In this document: positions 41,394 through 58,700 of the stretch, one piece after another
How positions within the stretch are numbered: position 1 is the first letter of the stretch
Layout: each line of letters opens with the position of its first letter
Assembly (NCBI GenBank): GCA_037389465.1
Contig: JAZARR010000221.1
Coordinates: 1,466,501-1,530,500 of the forward strand
Reading direction: 5' to 3'
Origin: Baylisascaris procyonis
Lineage: Eukaryota; Nematoda; Chromadorea; Rhabditida; Ascarididae
Length of the DNA: 64,000 nucleotides
Notes under the pieces: generated by a model
The model's input: only the letters and a program-made list of their open reading frames with translations
The model's database searches: none
Told to the model about the DNA's origin: nothing
Position numbers and translations under genes: made by a program

Positions 41394-43895
41394 ATGGAAT
41401 CCCTACCCGACTCGCTGGTTCTGCTGCTCCAACGTCAACAGGAACAGCAGGCGCTGATGCAACAGATGATGGCCGCGATGCAGCAGCAAATAATGGCTCT
41501 CTAAGTCGGCACGACGCAGACGACAGCAACCTCAACGGTGGATCCGACTCTCGACAGCGCGATTGCAACCTTCGCGTACGTTCCGGACGAAAACGTTACG
41601 TTCGAAACGTGGTTCAAACGCTACGAGGACAACTTCAACGTCGACGCTCAGAAGCTCGACGACGCAGGACGTGTGCGCTTCCTGTTGCGGAAACTTGACG
41701 CAACAACCTACGAGAAGTACGCAAACTACATTCTCCCGAGGCAGCCACGCGACCTCAAGTTCGACGAAACGATCAACATCCTCAAGGACACCTTCGGACC
41801 CAAGATATCGCTATTCAACCAGCGTTATCATTGTCTGAAGCTTGCCAGAAACCCGCGAGACAACATCACGACATATGGCAGCATCGTCAACCGGGAAAGC
41901 GAGAACTTTCGTCTAGGCGAACTCAACCCAGAGCAGTTCAAGTGCCTCATCTTCGTATGCGGACTCCAATCGCCAGCAGATGCCGAGTATCGACTCCACT
42001 TGCCCAACAGGATCGATACGAACGCCAACGCAACGTTCAAGGATCTCATCGCAGAATACAGACGGCTCGACAATCTCAAGCACGACAACAGAATGGTCGA
42101 AGATTTGAGCGCGATCCAGACGGTCAACGTTGCGACAGTTCCGAGCAAGCCGAAACGCTTCAAACGGAAGGCGCAAAAGAAGCGAGCCAAGCATCAGACG
42201 CAATGCGACAAGGCAGCGACATCAAAAACACCGTTATCAAAGGATCGATCCAAGCATTCGACGGGAAATGACAGAGCAGCTACACCAAGGACACCGTGCT
42301 GGCAATGCGGCGGCATGCACTTCGTCAAGGAATGCCGATTCTCCTACCACAAGTGCGCTCAGTGCGGAAACACAGGACACAAGGAAGGCTACTGTGCGTG
42401 CAATCGGAGACAGCACAAGCAGAGGACCAACGAACGACGCCGGAGCTGTCAATCAGACAGTATTCAAAGCGCCAAGACGACGACGAACGCGCAACAACGG
42501 CGGAAGTTCGTCACCGCGCTCAACGACGGACACTCAGTTCGATTCCAAGTAGACACAGGATCGGACATCACCGTCGTGTCAAGAGCGTCATGGAAGCGAA
42601 TCGGGTCCCCTCGTCTACAGCCAGCCACGGAGGAAGCCCTCGATGCATCGAACAATCTAATCCGTTTCTCTGGACAGACGACCAGAACGCTCGAGATAAA
42701 CGGACGAACGGCAGCAGGACTCATCCTCGTTGGCTATGGCAACAACGCTCGCAACTTATTGGGCTTCGACTTCATCGACAAGCTGGACCTATGGAACTTG
42801 GCCACTCTATGCTACAACGTCCGACGGATCGCTCCCACCGACCAGTCCGTCAAGAAAAGCCTCGATCCTGCCACAGTTTTCATCCCGCGGGAATGCTATC
42901 CGGAGGTTTGCAACAAGGCGCTAGGACGATGTACGAAGGCCAAGGCAACCCTCAGTCTGCGCAACGACGCCAAACCAGTTTTTCGACCCGAGCGACGAGT
43001 GCCCTACACAGCTCTCGAAGCAATGGGACAGGAACTCAGCCGGCTCGAAAACCAAGGCGTCATCTCGAAGATAGACTACTCGCGACGGGCAGCTCCGATC
43101 GTCATCGTGAAGAAGGCATCCGGCAATCTTCGTATTTGCGCGGACTTCTCCACTGGACTTAACGATGCTCTGGAGCTTCACAAGTACCCATTGTCACTGC
43201 CAGAAGACATAAACGCGACGCTCGGAAATCGTTCACCAGCGGAAGTTCTCCTCGGACGTCAATTCCGCACCTCAATGGACTTGGTTAGGCCGATACCGCC
43301 CGCAGCAGTACGGAAAAACGGCAAGATGGAGGCAGACTTCAATCGACGACATGGAGCTCGCGACCGTTCCTTCACACGAGGCGATCTCGTGCTCGTCAGA
43401 AACTATCCTTTTCAGAAGACGAGGTGGACGAATGGAGTGGTGCTACGCAGACATGGCCGTGTCACCTACGACGTGCTGGTGGGATCAGAAGTTTGGACGC
43501 GTCACGTTAACCAACTTCGCCGACGGAGCACCAAGCAGGATGACTCACCAACAGATGCAATACTCACCTCGCTACTGGACGACTTCGAGGCTCGTTCAAT
43601 CCCGTCAAGCATCCAAGTCACACCAGTAGACTCGCCAATCGTACAGCAACGGGCACAGCCACAACAGAACGACGACGGTCAACAGCCAGCTCAGGCTCCA
43701 GTGGATCTCCACCGCTCAACTCGCGATCGACACGCCCCACAACGTTTCAGCCCCGAAGGTCAACGCAGAACATACCATGGCCCGACGGATCGTGCACGCA
43801 GGCGGACAGATCGTAGACACAGACGGACGGATCGACTTCAGCGGGGAGATGTTGGGTATGGCGCCGAAGAGCCAACCCAAGATATCCGATTGTGA
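41394..43895 (+). pseudogene. Gypsy gag-pol, nonsense codon and large internal deletion
   Basis: The ATG at 41394 opens a Gln/Met-rich stretch (LLLQRQQEQQALMQQMM) that meets a TAA at 41502. The frame is then open for about 795 codons to 43895. From there: a gag region containing ETWFKRYEDNF and FVCGL, knuckles at 42298-42336 (first C-x2-C-x3-H-x4-C, one residue short of the usual spacing) and 42358-42399 (C-x2-C-x4-H-x4-C), protease with VDTGSDITVV near 42546, RT start (RRVPY, then LRICADFSTGLNDAL), and a junction near 43225. After the junction the reading is NRSPAEVLLGRQFRT and an integrase tail with RGDLVLVRNY. The deletion kept the frame, giving a protease-RT stub-integrase tail fusion. 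The frame runs into the 3' LTR. No Met lies between the TAA and the middle of gag, so normal initiation is lost unless the TAA is read through. Confidence 0.9.
43843..43849 (+). other. Polypurine tract
   Basis: GGGGAGA sits directly before the 3' LTR start TGTTGGG. In LTR elements this primes plus-strand DNA synthesis. Confidence 0.7.
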
Positions 43896-44241
43896 TGAAA
43901 CATTGTAGTAATCGCTTTGCAATTTTTAAGTGGCGAATCATCACAGTTTCACATGCACTTGTTGAGTGGCCGTATATAATGCCGTTGTCTGTCTTTGTGC
44001 CTTTGACGGTATCTGAGGCCTATAAAAGGCGGCTCTAAGCCCATCAGATTCAGTCTTCTTCTGGTGTACGTCACGCTCTCTCGTCAGTGTTCATCTCTAT
44101 CGTCTCAGCCTTGCTTCTCCTTTGCTTCATCTGGGAGCCTGTTTATATTTCCCAACTAAACTGTTTCTACTAGCTCTGCCTACCACTCGACCTACCTATC
44201 GTCGTCGCAGCCGACACAGCAAATGGGACACAAATACAACA
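43850..44241 (+). repeat. 3' LTR of the Gypsy element
   Basis: 392 bp, starting TGTTGGGTATGG and ending ATACAACA (TG..CA ends). It carries a TATA box at 44021 and lacks the 89-bp edge duplication seen at the 5' side. Confidence 0.9.
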
Positions 44242-44382
44242 GATGAGCAGATGGGTTTTATTTATTTATGAAACCACACGATTTGTTTGTGTTTCGCAGC
44301 CCTTTACTATGTCTGTATTATTAGACGAAACGCCTTAACTGTTTCACGATTTCACGATTAAGAAAACAATCAGTTAGAATCA

Positions 44383-44385
<3 letters not shown>

Positions 44386-44441
<56 letters not shown>
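44386..44441. repeat. (TA)n microsatellite
   Basis: About 55 bp of uninterrupted TA, 145 bp after the 3' LTR. Confidence 0.97.
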
Positions 44442-44443
<2 letters not shown>

Positions 44444-45387
44444 AACATTCTTGTAACCAGGGAGCAAGAGGAAATGCCTTCTCTCCGCCTCCCATCACCT
44501 AGAGGATTCGGCTGGAGCTAAATAAACATTACTGCTAAACCATGTTTGATGAAGTGGCGATGAAAGAAATTAAGGAAGATTGAAAGCTTGTGATGTAACA
44601 CAACCTAACTTTTCCTCAAGCGCAGCTAACTCTCCATCAGTCACACGTGATGCTTTCATCGTTTTCGCGTTCTCATTTACTTTCCGAAGCCTTTACAGTG
44701 CACAATGAGTTTCTCCTGCAATCAGACAAATCGATCTGATTTTTTTCCACTTTACCACTGAAATTAAATCGTTCACTTTAACTGTTTTGCTACTTTCGAC
44801 GGTGGTGACGTGAGTTATCTATTTAAGGATTGTTAATCTGTACAATTTACATATTACATCAAGGGTTTCTTTGGCAGTCTCCCTTAATTAACGTCGTGTA
44901 TTTTTTTTTTTTTATATAATCACCACAATTAATTTGCCAGGCATTCTATTGGGAGGAGAAGTTCTTAATGTTCATTGTAAAGGATGAAATTCGTTTAAGC
45001 CTGCAGGTGGATTCAGTCAAGCTTGGCTTTGGATGAGTATAATCCTATTGTAATCTGAGGCACTAATCAGGTCATTTTCAGTTGCACCACAAACATAATA
45101 CAGTTTGGGATGAGTTTTTCCGATTTCGCTACTGTTCACATCGACGTTTGCTTCATTTCATCGTTACATTTTCTTTATTTCTTTTTTTTTGTATGCTTTC
45201 ATTGCCTTGACCGATAATGCACATAGATTTTCAGGCGCTTTTTCGATGATAGTATATATATCGTGTATGAATAATTGATGGCCTATCATTGAAAACCACT
45301 GCTTTATATATGCTTCCGCTGGTCGCCTACTAGATTGATTTAAGCTGAAATAAATGGCAGTATTTCCTTCTGAGACAAAAAGTCCCG
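44442..45387. other. Spacer between Gypsy element and foldback element 2
   Basis: AT-rich, poly-T runs near 44900 and 45185, no supported gene. Confidence 0.6.
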
Positions 45388-45860
45388 TCAATTAACAGCG
45401 GAAACAGGTAAGATGAGCTTGAGCAAACGCTGTTGCAATCGAATGCATAGACATCAACGCCTATGCATATTGGATACTCATTCGCTGATGGCGTGAAATG
45501 AATGAGTATACTTCACAGCAAATGCAATTTGAGAATCTGAGAGGAGTAATATCATCGGATAACGATTTTTTTTTCATGCATCCAACTGATTAGCAAACAT
45601 ACAGCGTTATTGCCTTCTTGGGTAAGGACAACAAGAGGAGCACACTGTTCACCAATAGTCATGTTTAACTGTCCTATAATGCAATATTTCAACATTATGA
45701 CCTTTAACCTGAAAAATGGCAGGCCTATAATACCGAAAGCTTTAAATTCAAAGCATTTCCAAAGAAGGGTTGACTTTCTCTCACTTCCCACTTTACAGGC
45801 TTATATTCAAAAATGTATTCCATCCCAAAAATCTGCCTATAGCTCAACGGAAAGTAAGCA
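45388..45860 (+). repeat. Left arm of foldback element 2
   Basis: 473 bp. It pairs in reverse complement with 47617-48084. Shared blocks include the outer ATTAACAGCGGAAACAGG and the inner CTATAGCTCAACGGAA. Confidence 0.9.
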
Positions 45861-47616
45861 ATGATCACTCCAGTGTTCGATCGTAATAATCCATTTGACT
45901 GCGTAACGTTAAGTGGATGAGTTTAGCTATGTCTATGCTACTGTACTCACAGCCGCTCCCAATACTTTTACTAAATTTTACTATTACTACTTGCAACTAG
46001 CAGTAATACTTGCTTCTAGTGACTTGTGAGGATAACCTGTAGCTCATCCACGTGGCGATAATGGCGTAGGAAAAATTACATTCCGCAGCATCAACGTAAA
46101 TGAGGAGTGGCTTAGTGGCAGCATATTGTAGTAATTAATTAAATATCGATAGTGCGTCATTAGTAATTGGTATCAAAATTGAGGAAGAACTATGAAAGGT
46201 AAGCTCAAATGAGTAGATGAATGATCATTCTGCTACATAGATAATTAAATGAGAAGTGATAAAATGACAATATTTCGTTACTTGAACCAAGTGGCATTAG
46301 AAGTACAAGCAAACTTCCGTTAACAAAGTATAAAGCAGTAATGTTGGCAAGTTGTACTAGTAAGAGCCATTAAGCAGCACTACGGCGATAACTGATATAT
46401 TAATAGTGAATTTAAAAACTAACAATTATGGTAATAAACAGTGGTACTAGTAGCAAGAGGTAAGAAATACGACCGTGGTACATAGTTGGTACTAATAAAA
46501 AGTAGTTGTGTAATATGGAAGCAATAACAGCACTAAGAGAAGGCAGTAGTAACTAGCGTTAACAGTGCTAATAAAACTCGAACTATAGCGCTATAAATTA
46601 TACTGTGTGATGGATGATGACTTACTAATATTTATAACGCTGATTGTTACTATAATCAGAATTCTTTTTAAAAAGCTTCAAAGCAACCATCAACTGTGCT
46701 GTGCGTTTGAAATTCAACTCGTCCGGCGCAAACTCACTTTTGACACTTTTTGCTGCGATAGGATGCTCCTGTTGCCAACAAGCATCCAGAAACTTGCATA
46801 ATACGTCACAGTTTCAGGAATTGACTTTAACGATAGACAAGCTATCGCTGCAGTCTCCTCGCTGTGTTTCTGCATCGCAGGTATTTCTTATAGATTATAG
46901 CGCTAAAAAACCAACTTTTCAAACATGTAAAATGTTCGAATCTAACAATATTTATGTTTTAATGTCTGCAATTACTGGACTCAAGAATGAAACAGTGCGA
47001 TTCATTTAAGGGCAACCAATCTAACAAACGTGAGAAATAACTTTCACATAAGAACAAAATGCAATTCAATTATTTATCAATTTATATGGAAAAAGAATGT
47101 CGGTGAAGTAGTTTACATGCATTTTTTGTTACTCATTGATCTAATTAGATATTGATGAAAAACCGTTGAACACTCACCGTTACTGTCCAAATATAAAAAA
47201 TGTTTGAAAAAGTTAAAGGTTTAAGATACCTACGCAATTCCTATGTAAATCCGCACGGTCTTTCGAAATATTACTGAGGAATGCACTTGTTCTTGTATCA
47301 ACGGTGGGTTGTATCCATGTTGTATAATAGTACTTCGTTATCAATACTTCAAAATTGCTTGTTGAACATGTGCAAACGATGGGTAATACGTTGAGCAACG
47401 TTTCGTTTAGGAAAAGAGTGTGAAAAGGAGAACAGCTTTTGAAAAGGTTTCCATAAGCAAACTCTAGTTCTGAGAAGAAGAAGGGTTACCAAGAAAAGAT
47501 TTCATGGCCAAACTCTACACCTGAAAACGAAAAAGGTTATTGCAAAAGGTATTTACGGCCAAACGCATCCATGCAGCGTTTCGCAATCATTTTGATCGAA
47601 TAACAGAGCGTTCGTT

Positions 47617-48084
47617 GCGTACCTTCCGTTGAGCTATAGGCACATTTTTAGGATCGAATACATTTTTGAATATAAGCCTGCAAAGTGGAAAGTGAAAGAA
47701 AGTCAACCCTTCTTTGGAAATGCTTTGAATTTAAAGCTTTCGATATTATAGGCCTGCCATTTTTCAGGTTAAAGGTCATAATGTTGAAATATTGCATTAT
47801 AGGAGAGTTAAACATGACTATTGGTGAACAGTGTGCTCCTCTTGTTGTCCTTACCCAACAAGGCAATAACGCTGTGTTTGCTAATCAGTTTGGTGCATGA
47901 AAAAAAATCGTTATCCGATGATATTACTCCTCTCAGATTCTCAAATTGCATTTGCTGTGAAATATACTCATTCATTTCACGCCATCAGCGAATGAGTATC
48001 CAATATGCATAGGCGTTGATGTTTATGCATTCGATTGCAACAGCGTTTGCTCAAGCTCATCTTACCTGTTTCCGCTGTTAATTG
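47617..48084 (-). repeat. Right arm of foldback element 2
   Basis: Reverse-complement copy of the left arm, with scattered substitutions and small indels, for example in the poly-A run near 47902. Confidence 0.9.
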
Positions 48085-53138
<5,054 letters not shown>

Positions 53139-53599
53139 CTGAAAGCCACACCCGGACGGTGCATTGTGTTTGCACACTTCAACGAATATAGGTTGCCACT
53201 GTTGGCATGCTAAATCTGCATTGAATATGTGAATTTCTGAGCAGCTCGTCAGTTCACTAGTTTTTAAATTAACACATTTTATTAAGTTCTTCAACAAGTT
53301 TTGCTGCCTGAATTCCGCATTTTCTAAACTTAACTCAGCAGCCATAAAATGCACCATGATTTGCAAACAACTTCGAGGGATTAAGTTCGGATGAAAATCT
53401 TCAAAGGACAGCAGCTTACTGCACGGATTTGCAGACCATCGAAGAGCTGATTTTGCAGTAAAAACGTTGAACACACTTCGACTACTCTGTTTTGATCATG
53501 AGGTGAACCTTTAGAGCAGCAAATTAAAAAGTTTAGCACAACCTTGAGCTTTTCATTCGCTTCGGAAGCATGTAAAGCCATATTCCTGCTTATAAGCAA
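53139..53599 (-). CDS. Candidate coding segment, helical, frame changes once
   Basis: Two overlapping minus-strand frames look coding. The first is 53599-53381, with LHASEANEKLKVVLNFLICC and later LLQNQLFDGLQIRAV. The second is about 53420-53139, with FEDFHPNLIPRSCLQIMVHF and FRQQNLLKNLIKCV, ending GCGFQ before CAG/GTGTGA. They overlap around TGCAG near 53420, so either one exon with a single-base frameshift or a short splice. The Leu/Asn-rich helical pattern recalls alpha-solenoid proteins in general, but no family is recognised. Confidence 0.3.
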
Positions 53600-55642
53600 A
53601 TAACCTAAACGTTTAATGGGTACGATTATGATTAATTACTGCTCACGGGTTGTAAACTATATTAGGAATTGATTAATGCGCATGTTGAACTAGTCGTTGG
53701 CAGTTTACAGTTTTGATTGATCTTATGAATGTAAATGAGCACACTGCAGTAAATTTTGTAAAAGAGCACATCTGGCACGCTTTTTTTCATATATCTACAT
53801 CTCCCTCAGTGCAAAGTATGAGTGGATTAGCTAAAAAATGTTTGCAAAATTTCTATCATCATTAGTTCTTGAGAACTCATTCTAAAGGTGATGAATGGCT
53901 TAACTTAAAAGTGGAGGATGGTACACATTTGTAACTCTGAATTTTCTAACTGCCTAGTTGAAAGAACCCCATAGATAAACAGAAGCACACATGAACACGT
54001 ACAAAAATGGCATCATTCAAATGGATCTTGCAAAGCAAATTCACAAATGTATGTAACGATGACATAACACCTAACAACGTACTCTGATGCAATGTCGACC
54101 AGTTTGAACAAATCCTCAGGACAAAATTTGTTTTTTTATCATACTGGAGTGATAGATAGCACCAATGAACTGCAAATTTGATAAGCCTCTAAAATGATGA
54201 CTTCAAGCAAGAGATGATTAGCTGGAGTGAAATCACGACTTGAGCTATTCATTCTACAGCGCACATTTCATTTGCCAAATTTTGTCGTCGACTCACCAGG
54301 TGAAACTAGCGATGACGCATGCATCAGTGCTTCATACTTTATAGCAGAACTCACTAGTTAACAGGTAGAACTTCACCATACCAAAATTTGCAGAAATATA
54401 AAATGATTAATAAGCACTGAAAGAGTGTTCAACTATGCAAAAGTTTCTAGCGCGACCAACAACCGGTTGCATTATTGCTGTGGGAGCAGTAACTGGCTCA
54501 GCGCATAAGCTGGAAAGCACAGTGGAATTTATGCGCGATTCGTAATGGCAGAAAGAGGCTTCGTCCACCAATTATCGAATGCTGTTACTCTCACCATTTA
54601 TTCTTCATTGTCGATGTGCAAATCTAGGTGTTGCCATTCTCTTTTCGATTTACATAATGCATTACGAATAAAAATAAAGACAAACAAAAATTAAGTCGTT
54701 ACATTTATTGGCATATAACAAATTTCAGTTGCTAACTCATTTTTCTTAGAATTCTAGAGTGGAAATTTTGTCTGAAGATCCAAAGGAACTTATAGGCAAT
54801 TAAATTCAACGATGGCTATGGTAGCATCGTATTGAAAGTACCGAGTGATAGGTGAAAAGTGAGCGCAATAATTCTAAACTGAGCTTGTGTAACAGAATTT
54901 CGTGAAAGCCTATAAAGGGCAAGAATTCATTGCAAATGAATGTGATGAATAGGCCCCTGGCATAAATGCAAGCATTCAGAGTGCTTTATGTGGAGTAACG
55001 AGGATAGCGCATTATATAGCTAAATTGCGATCATGTGACGCTGGCAATTGATTTGTCACAAATCGGAGACCGGATGCGGTGGATTTGTGCGCATTGAAGC
55101 TGCTCTATCAGATATTCAATTGCACGATCGGAGATCGTATCAAGGGCAAGCGACAACTGTGATCAAAACATCACGCTAATTTTTGGAACAAAGTTGACAT
55201 GTTTTGTTCAATTTGGTTGCAGGAATTAAGGTATACATACCAAGTTTGCTTCAAATTTTATCATCCTTTAGCAAGCAAAGCATATACCATAGGCTGTAAT
55301 ATAAATCACATTGATCTATCAATTTTGAAACAATTCATGGATATTAAAGAATGCTAAGGAATGAGGCAGGTTAGATCTGCATTTTAGTACGAACTATCGA
55401 GTCGGTCAAAATATGAAGCGTGCTTTGTTTTTCTTGCTCATAACTTATAAAACAAATTGGTCAAATGAGTGGAATGCAAAAGCGCAGATTTTGCAAACTC
55501 TTCTGGTGCGCTTATCCACTTGGTAATGAAAATATAATTATGACAGTTGTAAGAAATCACTGTTGTAGTCATCACCGCTCTTATCGTTGCAGTAGTTATG
55601 GTCTTTAAAACTTTTCTAATCTAACAGTCAATTTTTTTGCAG

Positions 55643-55778
55643 TACTACTATATACAATTTACTTTGACTAGGCCTCATATGGTCCACTATGGCAAACATT
55701 GGTATAGGGTTCGAGGATATTTCACACAATAGAGGAAGCTTGTTTTCTGTGCAAAAAATCTGGTCAGCTATCATGAAG
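55643..55778 (+). CDS. Candidate exon with two competing readings
   Basis: Reading A: acceptor TTGACTAG, exon 55672-55778, phase 1, open throughout (LIWSTMANIGIGFEDISHN, then LFSVQKIWSAIMK), with strong donor AAG/GTGAGT. Reading B: the stronger acceptor TTTTTTTGCAG gives a phase-0 terminal exon 55643-55732 containing RPHMVHYGKHWYRVRGYF before TAG. Both cannot be right in one transcript. Family unknown. Confidence 0.35.
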
Positions 55779-58700
55779 GTGAGTATAACAAAGTTTCGAT
55801 GATCAATTTGCGTTATGGTGCATTATTTGTCTAATTTTTTTGTTCATAATCTATTAAAAAGTGGTCGCCATTGGTTATAACGATTGATTTCGAAGTAAGT
55901 CACTAAGACATTCTATACTGGAGTAACGCTCAGCCACTCCGTTCGTTTCTGAGCGCTGCGAATTTTTTAGTTTGTAAGTTTCATGGCACATTTAATTGAC
56001 CTTTGTTGGCGTTTTTACGCTTACCAACCAAATTGCCCTAGCAAGTGCTTGTTGCACTACTCCACGTTCTCACATCCTTTGATTATAGCAACTTTTGAAA
56101 AATAAACGTAATCGCCAATGAGAAACGCCCAAATGTTTTTGAAAAATTCGAAATTTGCCTATGGATGACAAAATTCCCTCAACACCGTTTAAACACCAAC
56201 CAATTATATACGTCCATTCTATTCTCAGACATTCCATTTCTTCTATTTTCGCTTCAATTTGAGATGATAAATCTGTTACTGCTGTATGATATCGATATTG
56301 CAAGTTATGGCCGAAAAACTTGTGGCCAGAAGAATGTGCAGCAGAAAATTCTTGGCCGAAAATTTTTGAATAATGCGGAAAAATTATTGATAAAAGGAAT
56401 CTTTCTTCGAAGCAATCAGAACGCATCATCTAGTAGCCGATTTAAGTAATCGAGATATGCATTTCTTAGATCTCTGTCGCGTGTGAATACATTCGACAAG
56501 TGGGTCGGTTAAGAAGAGAGGGTATTCATACCTGATAATAAAATCAAATTCTGCTCTAGTTCAGCAGTGAATGAAAAGCTTGGCTTTCATTACCAGTCAA
56601 AGTAACCTTTCTTCGTCCAAACGCCAAGTTGATCCTTTCCCCTTCCATTTTCTTCGTTGATTCAAACGCAATGTGGGTCCTCATTCGTTCATATAAGTGC
56701 AAAGTGGGTCCCTTTTCGTTTATTTGAATGCAAAGTGATTAACAAAACGGCGCCTTAATAAAAATAACAACGAATTCAAAAGCCAGTCGATATTCTCTTT
56801 CATTTTTTCCTTTCATTTCTGTCTCCATGAAGCATTTCTCGAACTCACTTCAGAGAGCAAATAAAATATTCGACGCTTTCATGAATGCTGAAATATTCGT
56901 CCAATTTTTTTTATTGCACGCTATCCGTAGATGTTTTGCAAGAAAAAATACTCGATAATACATCGTGGACGTGTGACCGATAGGAAATGTTTGTTGCGTT
57001 GTAAGTCTGCATCTGCACTGACCTTGGATCGCCTTACCTGCAATCCTAATATCTAGAAATGACTCTTTAAAAAATGCCCCGAACTCTGCTGATAGAGATA
57101 TGTCGCGATGTCTAGAGAGGGGCTACTGACAGACAAATAAGCTGATCCAAAAATAATCTGTCCACTGAAAGCACTATCAACCTTGGGAGAATCTCTTGAT
57201 CTACAGCTCTTCTGACCATCAATGATATTAATTTTCTGATGACATTCACTTCGTTGCGAATGTCCTCTTAGCCAAGGAGGGTGAAAATTTCAGAAGTGTC
57301 CATCTGGTAAACGTCAGCTATTTTAGCAACGGTAATTTCAATAAATGTCGTTATCATCGTAACCGCTACAATCTGATAATTCGTGGGAGAAGCAGGATTA
57401 AAAGAAGAAGAAGAAAAAGATGATGGAAGCAGCTGTTTGAACTTGGACTATGGACTGCTGCAACATCTTCTATTTGGAGCGTTTTAACAGCAAAACAAGT
57501 GCTGAAAACTTCTTTAATCAAATTTAGCGTTTCCTAATTGCGACACTTCAAAAGAAAATAATCGAGACCTTATAAAAGGACAAATAAGCGTTCATTTTTT
57601 GCAGACGTGCAAGAAATGATACCAAGAGAGTCGGCACGACATGCGCTCTTTGCCTTTGAGCCTGTCAAGTCGACTGGTTACTCAAGCACTGTAACAGTGC
57701 TAAAACGTCCAAATAGACATTTCTTGTGAAATGAAATGCCTGCACAGATGTAAGACACTCATGAAATCATAGCCGTAGCATAGTGATTGATGAATGGAAT
57801 TGCCAGACATACAAAAAAGCGACAAACAAACACAGGTGTATCCAATTTCGCACAGATGCAGTATTGTCAGAGTTTCACTAAAAATAAATAAAGAAACAAG
57901 AAAGAAAAACAGCCATTCAGAATTAACATAAATGATTTTGTAAATTCAACTAAAGTGCATTAAGAAAATTGGCTTCAAATTCGTTTGCTTATCTATTGAA
58001 TTTCCTCGACGGACAAACGAAACGATTGCAGATTTCATGACGAGATATGGAAATATTGGATAATCAGAAAAAGAAGAGGAAACAATAATAAACGCAATGC
58101 AATGAACGATTTGAATTGCATTGCACTGCCATTCACTTCAATGCACTTGCCCTCCATCTCGAGCATTCACAGAATCATTTTCGATTTGCGTGAAAGCACC
58201 ATCTAAAAATTCTTTGAATATCAAACATCAAAAATGAGCATAAAAATACGTCAACTGGATTGTGTGCATTTGCAGTTTTGCTCATCAAACCAGCAAGCTC
58301 CATGAATTGCTAACAAATGATCCAAAAAAATCTAAGCAATAATTCAAAATCCACCTAACTGCTCGCACTACTTTGCAAATTGGAGTTTGCGAGAACGCAA
58401 AAAAGAAAAATTCAACGAATGCCTATATAACTAACGAAATTCAGATTTGCTTCGTTTAGTTTGATCTCATCAACAATGTTCAATTAGGACAGTTGGAAAA
58501 ATGTTTGCAAGAAAATGCAACAAAAGAAATCGGATCATTGAAAAGAAATTAAAGAAAAATTTGCAAATGTTTTCGGTTTGATTTAATAAACAACAGCATA
58601 TCTGATAGGAAGTTTTTCTAATCGTTAAATCGACCTAATAAAAGAACGCATCATTAAATTCGTGAATTCACCCCTGTAAGCATTCTCAGAAAGTTTTCCA

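Larger units (their letters stand above)
40879..44241 (+). mobile_element. Ty3/Gypsy LTR retrotransposon, internally deleted
   Basis: Two direct LTRs flank a gag-pol remnant. Internal order: primer binding site, gag, two CCHC knuckles, aspartic protease, start of reverse transcriptase, then directly the integrase C-terminal tail, polypurine tract and 3' LTR. Most of the reverse transcriptase, all RNase H and the integrase core are missing, so the copy could move only with help. By eye the LTRs differ at about 16 of roughly 390 positions (near 4%), which suggests a moderately old insertion. A possible 4-bp target duplication GATG flanks it (40877-40880 and 44242-44245) if the 5' end starts at ACGTTGGG. 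This is uncertain because of a duplication at the 5' LTR edge. Confidence 0.92.
45388..48084. mobile_element. Foldback element 2: long inverted repeats with 1.75-kb spacer
   Basis: Arms at 45388-45860 and 47617-48084 are inverted copies, mostly identical by eye, with outer ends TCAATTAACAGCGG. The spacer (45861-47616) shows no transposase. It has a degenerate stretch rich in GTAGTA/TAGTAA between about 45960 and 46570. A frame of 71-79 codons is open in both arms, but the differences I see all change the amino acid, so it does not look selected. This fits a non-autonomous foldback transposon. No clear target duplication was found. Confidence 0.75.

Noticed and set aside
41243..43629. Many other long frames on both strands over the Gypsy element
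   Set aside because: Shadows of the GC-rich gag-pol frame.
45552..47900. 71-79 codon frames shared by both foldback arms
   Set aside because: The shared frame follows from the inverted duplication. The differences I saw change the residue, which argues against a selected protein.
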